From positions 124,001 through 188,000 of the forward strand of contig NZ_FPBH01000013.1 of assembly GCF_900116445.1 (NCBI RefSeq): a stretch of DNA of 64,000 nucleotides, in the 5' to 3' direction. The notes beneath the pieces were generated by a model. That model did no database searches. It was not told the DNA's origin and saw only the letters and a list, made by a program, of their open reading frames with translations. Positions 43,481 to 52,470 of the stretch are shown here, piece by piece. Source of the DNA: Paraburkholderia aspalathi (GTDB lineage Bacteria; Pseudomonadota; Gammaproteobacteria; Burkholderiales; Burkholderiaceae). The position numbers and the translations under genes are program-made. Numbering within the stretch: position 1 is the stretch's first letter; each line of letters begins with the position of its first letter.

Positions 43481-46092
43481 GCCGCTTCAGCTCCGACAGA
43501 CGCCCGCTTGCCGGCAAGGTGCTGCAGGTCTTCGACGATCTGCTTCTGCGACATCATGCTCAGGTCGATGACTTCTCGCGCCTGGGCGACGTAATAGGCC
43601 AGCTGCTCATCGCTGCGCGCGAGGGACTTGTCCAACGCGGCTTCGATACGCTGCAGATGTGCGACCAGCGTGGTATTCGACTCGCCGAACACCTGGACGG
43701 CCGCGCCGAATGCTTCGCCTAGGCTTGCTACTTCGACGGCGCTGCCGGTGACCTGCGCGGCCACCGCGCCCAGCTTTCCGGTCTCGAGTTCGACCTTGTC
43801 AGTGAAACGGGTGCTGACACGATCCAGCAGATCCGCTGACGTGGCGACGAGCGCGTCGACGGCCGTGCGCTGTTCGGTGGATGCATGGTTGACGGCATCG
43901 AGCAGGGTTTCCAGCGTTGCCAGCAGGCGGCTGCGCTCGTCCAGCATCGCGGTGTCGCGGACCATGCTGTCGGAGAGCTTCTGACGCAATTCGGCGACGA
44001 CTTCCGCCGCTGCCTTGGGCGCTTCCGACGCGGCTTCCACAAGCTGGCCGATCTCGGCGATCGTGCTGCTCGCGTGCGCCTGAGTTTGAGCGGAGATGTC
44101 GCGTGCGGTTTGTGCCAGCGTGTCGCAGATCTCCTGCTGGCGGGTCGCGCTGCGCGTGCCAACTTGCTCCCATTCCTTGCTCAGCGTGGTGGCCATGGAG
44201 CCAAGTGTCTCGGTCCAGGCGGCCAGCCGCTGCTGGTCACGTGCGGCGAGTTCCGCCTGCAGGTTTGCGGCGGCCGTGGGGGCGTCCGCAGCCACTTGCA
44301 CGAGCCGGTCGATCTCGGCGATCGTGCTGCTCGCGTGTGCTTGTGTTTGGGCCGAGATGTCGCGCGCGGTCTGTGCGAGTACGTCGCAGATTTCCTGCTG
44401 CCGGCTCGCGCTAAGCGTCCCTGCCTGCTCCCACTCCTTGCTCAACGTAGCGGCCATTGAACTGAGTGCCGCGGTCCAGGCCTCCAGCCGCTGCTGATCT
44501 CGTGCGGCGAGTTCCGCCTGCAGGTTTGCTGCGGCTTTGGGCGCATCCGCAGCCACTTGCACGAGCCGGTCGATCTCAGCAATCGTGCTGCTCGCGTGTG
44601 CCTGAGTTTGAGCGGAGATGTCGCGCGCGGTTTGCGCCAGCACGTCGCAGATCTCCTGCTGCCGGCTCGCGCTAAGCGTGCCCGCCTGCTCCCACTCCTT
44701 GTTCAACGTTGCGGCCATCGAACCGAGCGTCTCGGTCCAGACTGCCAATCGTTGCTGATCTCGCGAGGCCAATTCCGTCTGCATGTCCGTATGCGATTGG
44801 CCCACTGCGGCGAGCAGTGACGCCGAGTGCTGCTCGAAGGTTGCTGCGGCCGCCGCCAAAGCTTGCTGATTGTGTCCCGCCAGTTTTTCGCCGACCTGTT
44901 CTTGCCGTGACAGCGCCTCGTTCCACGCTGCCGACACGTTGCCCGCCGTCGCTTCCAGTCGCGCGGAGACGCCTTCCAACAGGCCGGCCGAGCGTTGCTC
45001 GAAAGTCTCGGTGAATCGATCCAGCGACGTGCCCAACTGCTGCGTGAGCGCCTCGTTCGATCGTTGCTGCCCCTCGAGCGCCTTGTTCCAGATGCCCGCG
45101 ACGGTGGCGGTGCTTGCCTCGAATCCAGTCGAGAGTCCATCCAACTGCTGCTGGACGGCGTGCGTGACGGTGTCGTGCATTGCGGTCGTCTCGCGCGCGA
45201 GACCCGCCAACGTGGCCGCCATGACCGGCTGCAGCGCCGCGCTGGCGGCGCGGGTGCTTTCGGCGACGCTCTCCTTCAACGACTGCTCAACGGACGCAGC
45301 AAGGCGCGTATAGGTGGCTTCGGCTCTGCCGTGGAAAGCGTCCTGGCTGGCGAGCTGCCGCTCGTTCAAGGCGAGGCTCTGCTGTTCGATGACCGTCATC
45401 ATCGCCTGCAGACGATCGACCAGCGTGGGCATCACCTCGGCCTGCCGCTGCAGGAGCTTGAAGCTTTCCTCGCGCTGATGGGCCTGCGAGTAGATGCGCA
45501 AGGTCGTCGCGATCTTCACGTCGAGCAATTGAGCGGCATCGATCCGTTCGCGCCGGCACAACGCCGAAAGCAGTCCCAGCATTGCTGACGTGGCCACGCC
45601 CGCAATCGACGTGCCGAACGCGAAGCCCAGTCCCTTGACCGGTGCGCCGAGCGAATCGCGGATAGCTTGAAGGTCTGTCGCGCTTTCCAGCGCCATGCCG
45701 GTGCCGCGCAGGGTCGCCACCATGCCGAGGAGCGTGCCGAGCATGCCCAGCAGCACGAGCAAACCGACCAGATACGGCGTCAGCGCCGGGCCCGGCAACG
45801 CCACCCGCTCACCCTCAACGCGCAGGCGCACCGCATTGCGCAGGCTGGGATGCAGGGGCTCGAGCCAGGCGCCCAGGCTGGCCGGCGGCCCGGACAGACC
45901 CGCAACCGCACGCGCCAGCGTAGACGTGGCCTGGCTGTAGCGTCGCAGCTCGAGCGCGCCGGCCACGTAGCAGACGCCAATCAACAGTGTGACCGCCAAC
46001 GCCAGCACATTCGAGCCGACGTAGCCGCCACCGATCCAGCACACCGCGGCCAGACCCACCAGAAAAACAACGAGATTGAGATATCTGGACAT
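43477..46092 (-). CDS. MotA/TolQ/ExbB-like channel protein with giant coiled tail (DUF802)
   Basis: An 871-aa membrane protein. Residues 1-48 hold two helices. The segment PYLVGLLVLLGMLGTLLGMVATLRG (quoted in parts, about 107-130) and GLGFAFGTSIAGVATSAMLG (about 154-173) form the third and fourth helices of a MotA/TolQ/ExbB-type proton channel. From about 190 to the end it is a long alpha-helical, Ala/Gln/Glu-rich cytoplasmic tail. Three near-identical 87-residue repeats begin at 440, 527 and 614, the DUF802 region. The start at 46092 gives the membrane N-terminus. The layout is strikingly similar to ZorA of Zorya defence systems, but no ZorC/D-like genes are present. Confidence 0.82.
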   Translation of the reverse strand: MSRYLNLVVFLVGLAAVCWIGGGYVGSNVLALAVTLLIGVCYVAGALELRRYSQATSTLARAVAGLSGPPASLGAWLEPLHPSLRNAVRLRVEGERVALPGPALTPYLVGLLVLLGMLGTLLGMVATLRGTGMALESATDLQAIRDSLGAPVKGLGFAFGTSIAGVATSAMLGLLSALCRRERIDAAQLLDVKIATTLRIYSQAHQREESFKLLQRQAEVMPTLVDRLQAMMTVIEQQSLALNERQLASQDAFHGRAEATYTRLAASVEQSLKESVAESTRAASAALQPVMAATLAGLARETTAMHDTVTHAVQQQLDGLSTGFEASTATVAGIWNKALEGQQRSNEALTQQLGTSLDRFTETFEQRSAGLLEGVSARLEATAGNVSAAWNEALSRQEQVGEKLAGHNQQALAAAAATFEQHSASLLAAVGQSHTDMQTELASRDQQRLAVWTETLGSMAATLNKEWEQAGTLSASRQQEICDVLAQTARDISAQTQAHASSTIAEIDRLVQVAADAPKAAANLQAELAARDQQRLEAWTAALSSMAATLSKEWEQAGTLSASRQQEICDVLAQTARDISAQTQAHASSTIAEIDRLVQVAADAPTAAANLQAELAARDQQRLAAWTETLGSMATTLSKEWEQVGTRSATRQQEICDTLAQTARDISAQTQAHASSTIAEIGQLVEAASEAPKAAAEVVAELRQKLSDSMVRDTAMLDERSRLLATLETLLDAVNHASTEQRTAVDALVATSADLLDRVSTRFTDKVELETGKLGAVAAQVTGSAVEVASLGEAFGAAVQVFGESNTTLVAHLQRIEAALDKSLARSDEQLAYYVAQAREVIDLSMMSQKQIVEDLQHLAGKRASVGAEAA
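43993..44775 (-). repeat. Three 261-bp in-frame tandem repeats
   Basis: Inside the channel-protein gene, three units of 261 bp follow each other without gaps. They encode 87-residue repeats each starting EL-A-RDQQRL and containing KEWEQ-GT-SA-RQQEIC and AQTQAHASSTIAEI. Units are nearly identical at protein level and very similar at DNA level. The following segment is a diverged partial fourth unit. Such repeats can change in number by recombination and would change tail length. Confidence 0.9.
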
Positions 46093-46102
46093 AGTGTCCC
46101 AG

Positions 46103-46867
46103 TTAGCAGGTGCGAAGGGCGGCGAGCAGCCCCTCGACCGGTTGTAAACGAACATCCAGTTCGGCCAGCAACACGCTCTGCATTTCCTTGCGGAACGTGT
46201 TCAGCCACGTGCCGGGTGTGGCGGGTGTGGCGGACGGGACGGTTGCGGCGTCCCCCGAGGCTTCCGCGTCGGCCAGCGTCTGTTGCTCCGCCTCGCGCAA
46301 ACGCTCGAAGTGCCCCTTCAGCAAGCCCGGCACGGCGGCCAGCAGACTCCGCTCACGCTCGCTGAGCGCGCGCTCCATCACGGCGTCCATCACCGCAAGC
46401 CGGGCCATGGCGGGCGTTCTGGCGGCCAGCATGGCCCGCAGGCGGGCGCGTAGGGTGCCGATGCCCGTCTCCATCGACTGCTGCATGGAGAGGTAGCGCT
46501 GACGGAAAACCGCATAGTCGACCGGCGCATCCGCCGGGGCGCCTTGCGGGAGCGCCTGCGCTGCCGACCCGCGACGCCTCGCGACGGCAAACACGCTATC
46601 GCCGACGATGGCATCCGCCAACGACGCGCGCACGCGGGCGCACTCGCTCTCTTCAGCGTCGCTGAAGGCGCGTGCGCCGCCGGCGACGGCTGGCGGAGCG
46701 TTGCTCAGCGCCGAGGACAACGCGATCGCGTCGGTCCAGCCGAGCCATTGGCTTAGCCGGTCCGAAAGCGACTGGCTGGATTCGGGAACATCGACGTCCG
46801 TCAGGCGAGCAAGTAAACGAATGAGCGCCGGACCACTGAAAGCTGTGCGCTGTGGGGCTTGCACCAT
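46103..46867 (-). CDS. DUF3348-type protein of the MotAB-like operon
   Basis: A 254-aa soluble protein beginning with the segment SGPALIRLLARLTDVDVPES and containing VDYAVFRQRYLSMQQSMETGI and GTWLNTFRKEMQSVLLAELDVRLQPVEGLL (quoted in part), which match DUF3348 proteins. It is mostly helical and has no membrane segment. It is the first gene of the reverse operon, ending ten bases before the channel protein start. This four-gene neighbourhood recurs, to my memory, in Burkholderiales and Xanthomonadales. The function is unknown. The family name is from memory. Confidence 0.75.
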   Translation of the reverse strand: MVQAPQRTAFSGPALIRLLARLTDVDVPESSQSLSDRLSQWLGWTDAIALSSALSNAPPAVAGGARAFSDAEESECARVRASLADAIVGDSVFAVARRRGSAAQALPQGAPADAPVDYAVFRQRYLSMQQSMETGIGTLRARLRAMLAARTPAMARLAVMDAVMERALSERERSLLAAVPGLLKGHFERLREAEQQTLADAEASGDAATVPSATPATPGTWLNTFRKEMQSVLLAELDVRLQPVEGLLAALRTC

Positions 46868-47291
46868 ACCACCAGAGTCAAAAAAGTCAGCAGTTTACAC
46901 GGCGGCGGGGTGAGGGATGCAGCCCCTTAATGAACGGGCGGGGCAAGCGAGGGGTTTCAGCGCGGCCAACAGGCCGAACGCGATGTGGTGATTTGGGCCT
47001 CCATGAGGGTTTTTACGAGGTTAATTCGGCGGCTTCTACACCGTCTATCGACTGAACGGTCACGGCGATCGGGTGGCGCGATGCACCGCGCCGACGCGGT
47101 GTAGTTTCTCCCGAAAGAGCCGGCACGGCACCGCCCACGTCCAGCCATTTCATCTGCCTGTCATAGCTTCGCGACTAGGATGCCCTGTCACTTCTGTCGC
47201 ACCCTGGTCCGGCACGGCATTCGCGGCGCATATCGCGCCGTGCGCTCGCCGTCCGCGTTGCCGACCTTCCACCCCCATACAAAAACTCGAC
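46868..47291. other. Divergent intergenic region
   Basis: About 424 bases between the MotAB-like operon and the phosphatase gene, without a convincing gene. It holds a perfect hairpin CACCGCG-CCGA-CGCGGTG at 47084-47101 and a CGGCC-AACA-GGCCG dyad near 46965. Promoters for both directions must lie here, but none could be assigned with confidence. Confidence 0.5.
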
Positions 47292-48983
47292 ATGACAAAC
47301 AAGAAAATCGACAAGGATTTGCCGACCGATCAGGGCGCTAGCATCGTCTCGCGCCGTGGCTTTCTGAAGTTTGCAGGCGCATCGAGCCTCGCGACGGCTG
47401 CGGGCACGCTCGCGTCGGCGGCGCGGGCCGCGAACGGCGCGCCCGACGGTACGCCGGAGCAGGTCCACCTGACCTGGGGCAACGATCCGACGAGCGAGGT
47501 GACCGTGTCATGGGCGTCGCCGGCACCGGCGGTCAATCCGCTGGTGCGCTTAAGCGGCGGGGGCGGGGCAAGAGTAACGGTGCACGGCGTGCAAAGCACC
47601 TATACCGATGGCATCAACGGCGAGGTCGTGTTCACCTATCACGCGCGTCTGCGTGGCCTGAAGGCGGACACGAGCTACGAGTACGAGGTGAGCGCCGACA
47701 ACGACAGCAACGCGGCTCAGCCCTTCACCGCGAGCTTCCGCACGGCGCCGCGCGGCCGCGCGCCATTTCGCTGGACCAGCTACGGTGATCTCGCGACGCC
47801 CAACACTGGCTGGGTCCTGTCGTCGCCGCAAAGCCGTTTTGCGGTTCAGGCCGTCGAGCGATTTCAGCCGCTGTTCCACCTGCTCAACGGCGATCTCTGC
47901 TACGCCAATCTGAACCCGATGAGCCAGCCCGACGTGTGGCGCGATTTTGGCAACAACTGCCAGACTTCGGCGTCGAACCGTCCGTGGATGCCCTGTCCGG
48001 GCAATCACGAGCTCGAATTCCACAATGGCGAACAGGGCCTCGCCTCGTATCTCTCGCGCTACACGCTGCCGGAGAATCACACGCGCTTCCAGGGTCGCTG
48101 GTACAGCTTCCGCGTGAGTTCGGTGCTCTTCATTTCGCTCGATGCGGATGACGTGGTCTATCAGGACGCGGCTGCGTTCGTGGGCGGCCCGGCTCCCCTG
48201 GTGCCGGTGGCGAGCACCGGCAATCCGCCGATTCAGCCGGGCACGTCGCTCTATGTGCGCGGCTATAGCGAGGGCGAGCAGACCCGCTGGCTCGAGAGGA
48301 CATTGCGCCGGGCGGCGGAAGACGGCGAAGTCGACTGGATCGTCGTGCAGATGCATCAGGACGCGCTGAGTTCATCGAAGACCGGCAATGGCTCCGACAA
48401 GGGCATCCGCGAGGCGTGGCTGCCGCTGTTCGACCGCTATGGCGTCGATCTGGTGCTGTGCGGGCATGACCATGATTACGAGCGCAGCTATCCCGTGCGC
48501 GGCTGCAATCACAACAAGGGCACCGATATCGCCACAGGGCGCGTAGTCGATACGCTGCAGCCGCGGCCGGTGATGTCGGCAGTATCGTCGGGCGCATCGA
48601 CGTTCGATACGAGTCACGGCACGATTCACCTGATTCTCGGCGGTGGCGGCACGAGTGCGCCGCTCGACGTGTATGGGGTGGATCTCGGTACCGGCTTGCC
48701 GCAGGCGCGTATTTTCACGCGGCCGAATCGTCCGGTTGCCGGAACGACTGCGGGTACGTTTGTGCGTGCCGCCGCGGATGCCGTTGAAGATGCGGTGTGG
48801 TCGGCGCAACGGGATACGGGCACGGGCTACGGCATCGCGGTGTTCGACCATGATCCGGGTCATCCGGGTGGCGATACCACGATCACGATGAACTACTACC
48901 ACGCGCCGGGTGCGGACCAGACGCCGACGCAGAACTACGAGTTGTTCGAAACGATCGAGTTGAAGAAGAAGCGTCGAGGGTAA
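47292..48983 (+). CDS. Purple acid phosphatase-like metallophosphoesterase, Tat-exported
   Basis: A 563-aa phosphoesterase with a twin-arginine signal (VSRRGFLKFAGASSLATAAG). An N-terminal fibronectin-like domain (VHLTWGNDPTSEVTVSW) is followed by a calcineurin-like catalytic domain. The metal-binding motifs appear in order: YGDL, LLNGDLCYANL, PCPGNHELE, VVQMHQDAL and LCGHDHDYERSYP, the last being a purple acid phosphatase hallmark. The start at 47292 gives the Tat signal; an upstream in-frame extension is not coding in style. It is probably a phosphate-scavenging enzyme in the periplasm. Confidence 0.9.
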   Translation: MTNKKIDKDLPTDQGASIVSRRGFLKFAGASSLATAAGTLASAARAANGAPDGTPEQVHLTWGNDPTSEVTVSWASPAPAVNPLVRLSGGGGARVTVHGVQSTYTDGINGEVVFTYHARLRGLKADTSYEYEVSADNDSNAAQPFTASFRTAPRGRAPFRWTSYGDLATPNTGWVLSSPQSRFAVQAVERFQPLFHLLNGDLCYANLNPMSQPDVWRDFGNNCQTSASNRPWMPCPGNHELEFHNGEQGLASYLSRYTLPENHTRFQGRWYSFRVSSVLFISLDADDVVYQDAAAFVGGPAPLVPVASTGNPPIQPGTSLYVRGYSEGEQTRWLERTLRRAAEDGEVDWIVVQMHQDALSSSKTGNGSDKGIREAWLPLFDRYGVDLVLCGHDHDYERSYPVRGCNHNKGTDIATGRVVDTLQPRPVMSAVSSGASTFDTSHGTIHLILGGGGTSAPLDVYGVDLGTGLPQARIFTRPNRPVAGTTAGTFVRAAADAVEDAVWSAQRDTGTGYGIAVFDHDPGHPGGDTTITMNYYHAPGADQTPTQNYELFETIELKKKRRG

Positions 48984-49127
48984 GTTCAACGCGATTTCAC
49001 GTGTCGTGATTTGAAGCCGGGCAGTGTCACCTGCAGACTAGACTCCCTTAAATAGAAACGGTAGGCTGTCAGTGCTGGTGACTCTGTTTGGCTATGCTGG
49101 TCTTGAACGACAACGTGGAGCCTGCAC

Positions 49128-49439
49128 ATGGACGTGAGCACTGAAACGCTGGTGGAACTGCTGCGGGAAGTAGAGGCCGACGACCCGATCGACTACGCGG
49201 ACCTTCCATTCGGAGAACAGGAACTCAGGCGGCTCGTCATGAGTTCGCTGGTCGAGCGTCACCACCAGGTCGAAGCAGGCAACATGTCGATCTCCGATAT
49301 CCACGCGCTGTATCTGCTGAGCACCGCCAAGCTCGTTCTCGAGAATACGGTGCTTCACGCGAGGCTGCTTCTGCTCCAGGGGCAGCAGGTCGATGTACGG
49401 TCACTGCTTGCACCGTTCACCCTCAAAGGCAAATCTTAA
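49128..49439 (+). CDS. Hypothetical protein, 103 aa
   Basis: A small soluble, largely helical protein of 103 aa without signal peptide. It has an acidic N-terminal half (VELLREVEADDPIDYADLPFG) and a hydrophobic helical second half (DIHALYLLSTAKLVLENTVLHARLLLLQG). GGAG lies about eight bases before the ATG. The gene is isolated between the phosphatase and the reverse LysR gene. I do not recognise it; the composition suggests a small helical partner or regulator. Confidence 0.6.
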   Translation: MDVSTETLVELLREVEADDPIDYADLPFGEQELRRLVMSSLVERHHQVEAGNMSISDIHALYLLSTAKLVLENTVLHARLLLLQGQQVDVRSLLAPFTLKGKS

Positions 49440-49504
49440 AGGCCGGTAGTCGGCACTGTCTCCGGCAGCGCATTGCGCATGACCGGACCAGTGCCGCACG
49501 CGCA

Positions 49505-50395
49505 TCACTTCTGAAGTTCCGCAAACAGCCAATCCTGAAAGCTATGCAGCTTCGGCAATTCGGCGCGAGATTTCAACAGGTTCAGCGTATAGCCATTTAC
49601 CGGAAGTCCTTCCAGACCGAACGGCGCCACTAGTCGCCCCGTTTCCAGTTCACGCTGCGCCAGAAGCAGGCTTTCGAGGCAGACGCCCAAGCCGTCCACC
49701 GCCGCGCTGATCGCCATGAACGATCGATCGAAACGCGGACCGCGTCCAATATCGAGCCGCGTCTTGCGATATAGACGCATCCAGTCTCTCCATCCGACCA
49801 GACACCCCTCGCTATGAATCAGCGCATGGTGCGGTAAATCCGCGACGCTGCGCAGCGGATGTTCTCCGGTCATCAGCGCGGGCGAGCACAACGGCACGAT
49901 CGTCTCGGGCGGCAACTCGAGCACCATCGTGCCGGCCGGCTGCAACTTTCTCGGGCCGTAGCGGATGTCGATATCTACCGCTTCCGAGATCAGATCAACC
50001 GCCTCTGAAGAGGCATTCAAGCGCACGTCGATATCCGGATGCGCCGCGCTGAAACGCGCGATGCGCGGCATTAGCCATTGAGTCGCAAAACTGGGCGTGC
50101 AGTGGATCGTGAGGATGTCGCTCTTGGCGGCGCGCCCGATCTCGCGCGTGGCTGAGTCGATTCGCGCGAAGGCCGCGGTGATTTCCTCAGCGTATTGCCG
50201 CCCGTAGTCCGTCAGGATCACCGTGCGGTGCAGCCGATGAAACAGACGAATGCTCAATTGCTCTTCCAGCAGCTTGATCTGATGGCTCACGGCTGAGGGC
50301 GTGACAAACAGTTCGTCTGCTGCGAGCGCAAACGAAGAGAGCCGCGCGGCGGCCTCGAATGCCTGTATCGACTTGAAGGTGACGCGATTGTGCAT
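49505..50395 (-). CDS. LysR-family regulator, GcvA-like
   Basis: A LysR-type regulator of about 296 aa. The helix-turn-helix region (FKSIQAFEAAARLSSFALAADELFVTPSAVSHQI, quoted in parts) is of the GcvA-like group, followed by an effector-binding domain with VDIDIRYGPRKL. Starts at 50395, 50422 or 50434 are possible in frame; 50395 gives the usual N-terminus. It is divergent from the split transketolase gene at 50534, so it most likely controls the carbohydrate module downstream. The inducer is unknown. Confidence 0.9.
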   Translation of the reverse strand: MHNRVTFKSIQAFEAAARLSSFALAADELFVTPSAVSHQIKLLEEQLSIRLFHRLHRTVILTDYGRQYAEEITAAFARIDSATREIGRAAKSDILTIHCTPSFATQWLMPRIARFSAAHPDIDVRLNASSEAVDLISEAVDIDIRYGPRKLQPAGTMVLELPPETIVPLCSPALMTGEHPLRSVADLPHHALIHSEGCLVGWRDWMRLYRKTRLDIGRGPRFDRSFMAISAAVDGLGVCLESLLLAQRELETGRLVAPFGLEGLPVNGYTLNLLKSRAELPKLHSFQDWLFAELQK

Positions 50396-50533
50396 GGCAG
50401 CATCAAGGTGAATTGAATTCATCCATTGGTCCATCTTAATTCGTTTGAGCGCGTGTGAGCGCGAGATTACGCTTGAGTCACTGGGATCGGCATCACAGCG
50501 GCCCCTGCGAAGCGATCCCCAAGGAGACAAACA

Positions 50534-51379
50534 GTGACCACTAGCGAAACCGCGCCGTACGCCCAACTCGCGGAGCACGCCTATCAGATTCGCCGCAACG
50601 CGCTGCGCATGGGCGAAGTGCAGGGGCAGGGTTATATCGGCCAGGCGCTCGATATTGCCGATGTCCTCGCCGTTGCCTACTTCCGCGCCATGCGCTTTCG
50701 CGCCGATGATCCCGAATGGGAAGGCCGCGACCGCTTTCTGCTATCGAACGGTCACTACGCCATCGCGCTGTACGCCGCGCTGATCGAAGCCCGCATCATC
50801 GCCGACGAAGAACTGGAAACCTACGGCAGCGACGACAGCCGTCTGCCGATGTCCGGTATGGCGAGCTATACGCCCGGCATGGAGATGTCAGGCGGCTCGC
50901 TCGGGCAGGGACTGACGATCGCGGTGGGCCGCTGCCTGGGCCTGAAGCGCAAAGGCTCGGATGCCCGCGTCTACACGTTGTTCTCCGACGGCGAACTCGA
51001 TGAAGGCGCGATCTGGGAAGGGTTGATGTCGGCCGCCCACTGGAAGCTCGACAACCTGATCGCAATGGTCGACGTCAACAACCAGCAGGCCGACGGCCCG
51101 TCGTCGAGCGTCATGGCGTTCGAGCCGCTGGTCGACAAACTCCAGGCGTTCGGCTGGTTCGTGCAACGCGTGGACGGCAACGATCTCGCGGCCGTCGTCG
51201 CCGCGTTCGATGCGGCACACGCGCATCCGGAAGCGCAACCGCGAATCATCGTCTGCGATACGCGGATGGGGTGTGGCGTGCCGTTCCTCGAAGCGCGCGA
51301 GAAAAATCACTTTATCCGCGTCGATGCCCACGAGTGGCAACTCGCGCTGCAGGCACTGGAAGCCGGGAGAACCGTATGA
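50534..51379 (+). CDS. Transketolase, N-terminal subunit
   Basis: A 281-aa ThDP-binding half of a split transketolase. The ThDP motif reads SDGELDEGAIWEGLM...VDVNN, with Ser replacing the first Gly of GDG, which is common in split enzymes. LSNGHYAIALYA and MSGGSLGQGLTIAVG are further signatures. GTG start with AAGGAG seven bases before. The stop overlaps the start of the C-terminal subunit (ATGA), so the two halves are made in equal amounts. It transfers a two-carbon ketol unit; the natural sugar may be non-standard, because a full-length transketolase is encoded a few genes away. Confidence 0.92.
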   Translation: MTTSETAPYAQLAEHAYQIRRNALRMGEVQGQGYIGQALDIADVLAVAYFRAMRFRADDPEWEGRDRFLLSNGHYAIALYAALIEARIIADEELETYGSDDSRLPMSGMASYTPGMEMSGGSLGQGLTIAVGRCLGLKRKGSDARVYTLFSDGELDEGAIWEGLMSAAHWKLDNLIAMVDVNNQQADGPSSSVMAFEPLVDKLQAFGWFVQRVDGNDLAAVVAAFDAAHAHPEAQPRIIVCDTRMGCGVPFLEAREKNHFIRVDAHEWQLALQALEAGRTV

Positions 51380-52374
51380 GCGCCGCCGTACCGAAACCCC
51401 GTCTGAAAACGTCGGCGATGATCGCCTCGATCGCCGGTGAAGGGCAGATCACCCGCTCGGCCCCGTTCGGCCACGCCCTGGTCGAACTGGCGCGCAACCG
51501 GCCCGAAGTGGTCGGCATGACCGCCGATCTCGGCAAGTACACCGACCTGCATCTGTTCGCAAAGGAATATCCGGAGCGCTACTACCAGATGGGCATGGCC
51601 GAACAGCTGCTGATGGGCGCCGCGGCCGGCATGGCGCACGAAGGCGCGCAGCCGTTCGTCACCACCTACGCCGTGTTCGCCGCGCGCCGTGCCTACGACT
51701 TCATCCATCAGGCGATTGCCGAGGACAACCTCGACGTCAAGATCGTCTGCGCGTTGCCGGGCCTCACGACCGGCTACGGCCCGAGCCACCAGGCGGCAGA
51801 AGATCTCGCCCTGTTCCGCGCGATGCCGAACCTCACGGTGATCGATCCGTGCGACGCCATCGAAATCGAGCAGATGGTGCCGGCCATCGCCGACCATCGC
51901 GGGCCCGTGTATGCGCGGCTGTTGCGCGGCAACGTGCCGGTCGTGCTCGACGAATACGACTACCAGTTCGAACTCGGCAAAGCGAAGCTGCTGCGCGACG
52001 GCGCCGAGGTGCTGATCATTTCGTCCGGGATCATGACGATGCGCGCGCTGGAAACGGCGAAGGCGCTGGCTGCCGATCGCATCGACGTAGGCGTGCTGCA
52101 CGTGCCGACCATCAAGCCACTCGACACCGCCACGCTGCTGCGCGAAGCGCGCCGCTCCGGCCGACTTGTCGTGGTGGCGGAGAACCATACGGTGATCGGC
52201 GGTCTGGGCGAAGCGGTGGCCGCCGTGCTGCTGACCAATGGCGTCACACCGCCGTTCCGTCAGATCGGTTTGCCCGACGCGTTTCTCGACGCTGGTGCGC
52301 TGCCGACCTTGCACGACCGCTACGGCATTTCGACCGAGGCGATGTGCGACACGATCAAAGGCTGGCTGCGGTAA
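51376..52374 (+). CDS. Transketolase, C-terminal subunit
   Basis: A 332-aa partner of the preceding gene with the pyrimidine-binding and C-terminal domains of transketolase. Key segments are GMTADLGKYTDL, YYQMGMAEQLLMGAAAGMAHEG (carrying the ThDP-activating Glu) and GLTTGYGPSHQAAEDLALFRAMPN. The start at 51376 overlaps the N-terminal subunit stop. Split transketolases of this kind occur in operons for unusual sugars, for example apiose-type or sulfosugar routes. There is no kinase or isomerase nearby to point to one of these. Confidence 0.92.
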   Translation: MSAAVPKPRLKTSAMIASIAGEGQITRSAPFGHALVELARNRPEVVGMTADLGKYTDLHLFAKEYPERYYQMGMAEQLLMGAAAGMAHEGAQPFVTTYAVFAARRAYDFIHQAIAEDNLDVKIVCALPGLTTGYGPSHQAAEDLALFRAMPNLTVIDPCDAIEIEQMVPAIADHRGPVYARLLRGNVPVVLDEYDYQFELGKAKLLRDGAEVLIISSGIMTMRALETAKALAADRIDVGVLHVPTIKPLDTATLLREARRSGRLVVVAENHTVIGGLGEAVAAVLLTNGVTPPFRQIGLPDAFLDAGALPTLHDRYGISTEAMCDTIKGWLR

Positions 52375-52470
52375 AGGTTCATCAAGGCGGGTAAGTGCCG
52401 CAAATACGCGCACTTACCAATAGCAAACAATTCAGCAAACCATAAGCTTCATATTCAGGAGATCCGCATC

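Noticed and set aside
42151..46867. Calling the MotAB-like operon a Zorya defence system
   Set aside because: The ZorA/ZorB-like architecture is present, but no ZorC, ZorD or ZorE-like helicase or nuclease is encoded nearby. The neighbours are metabolic genes. Only the machine-like similarity is retained.
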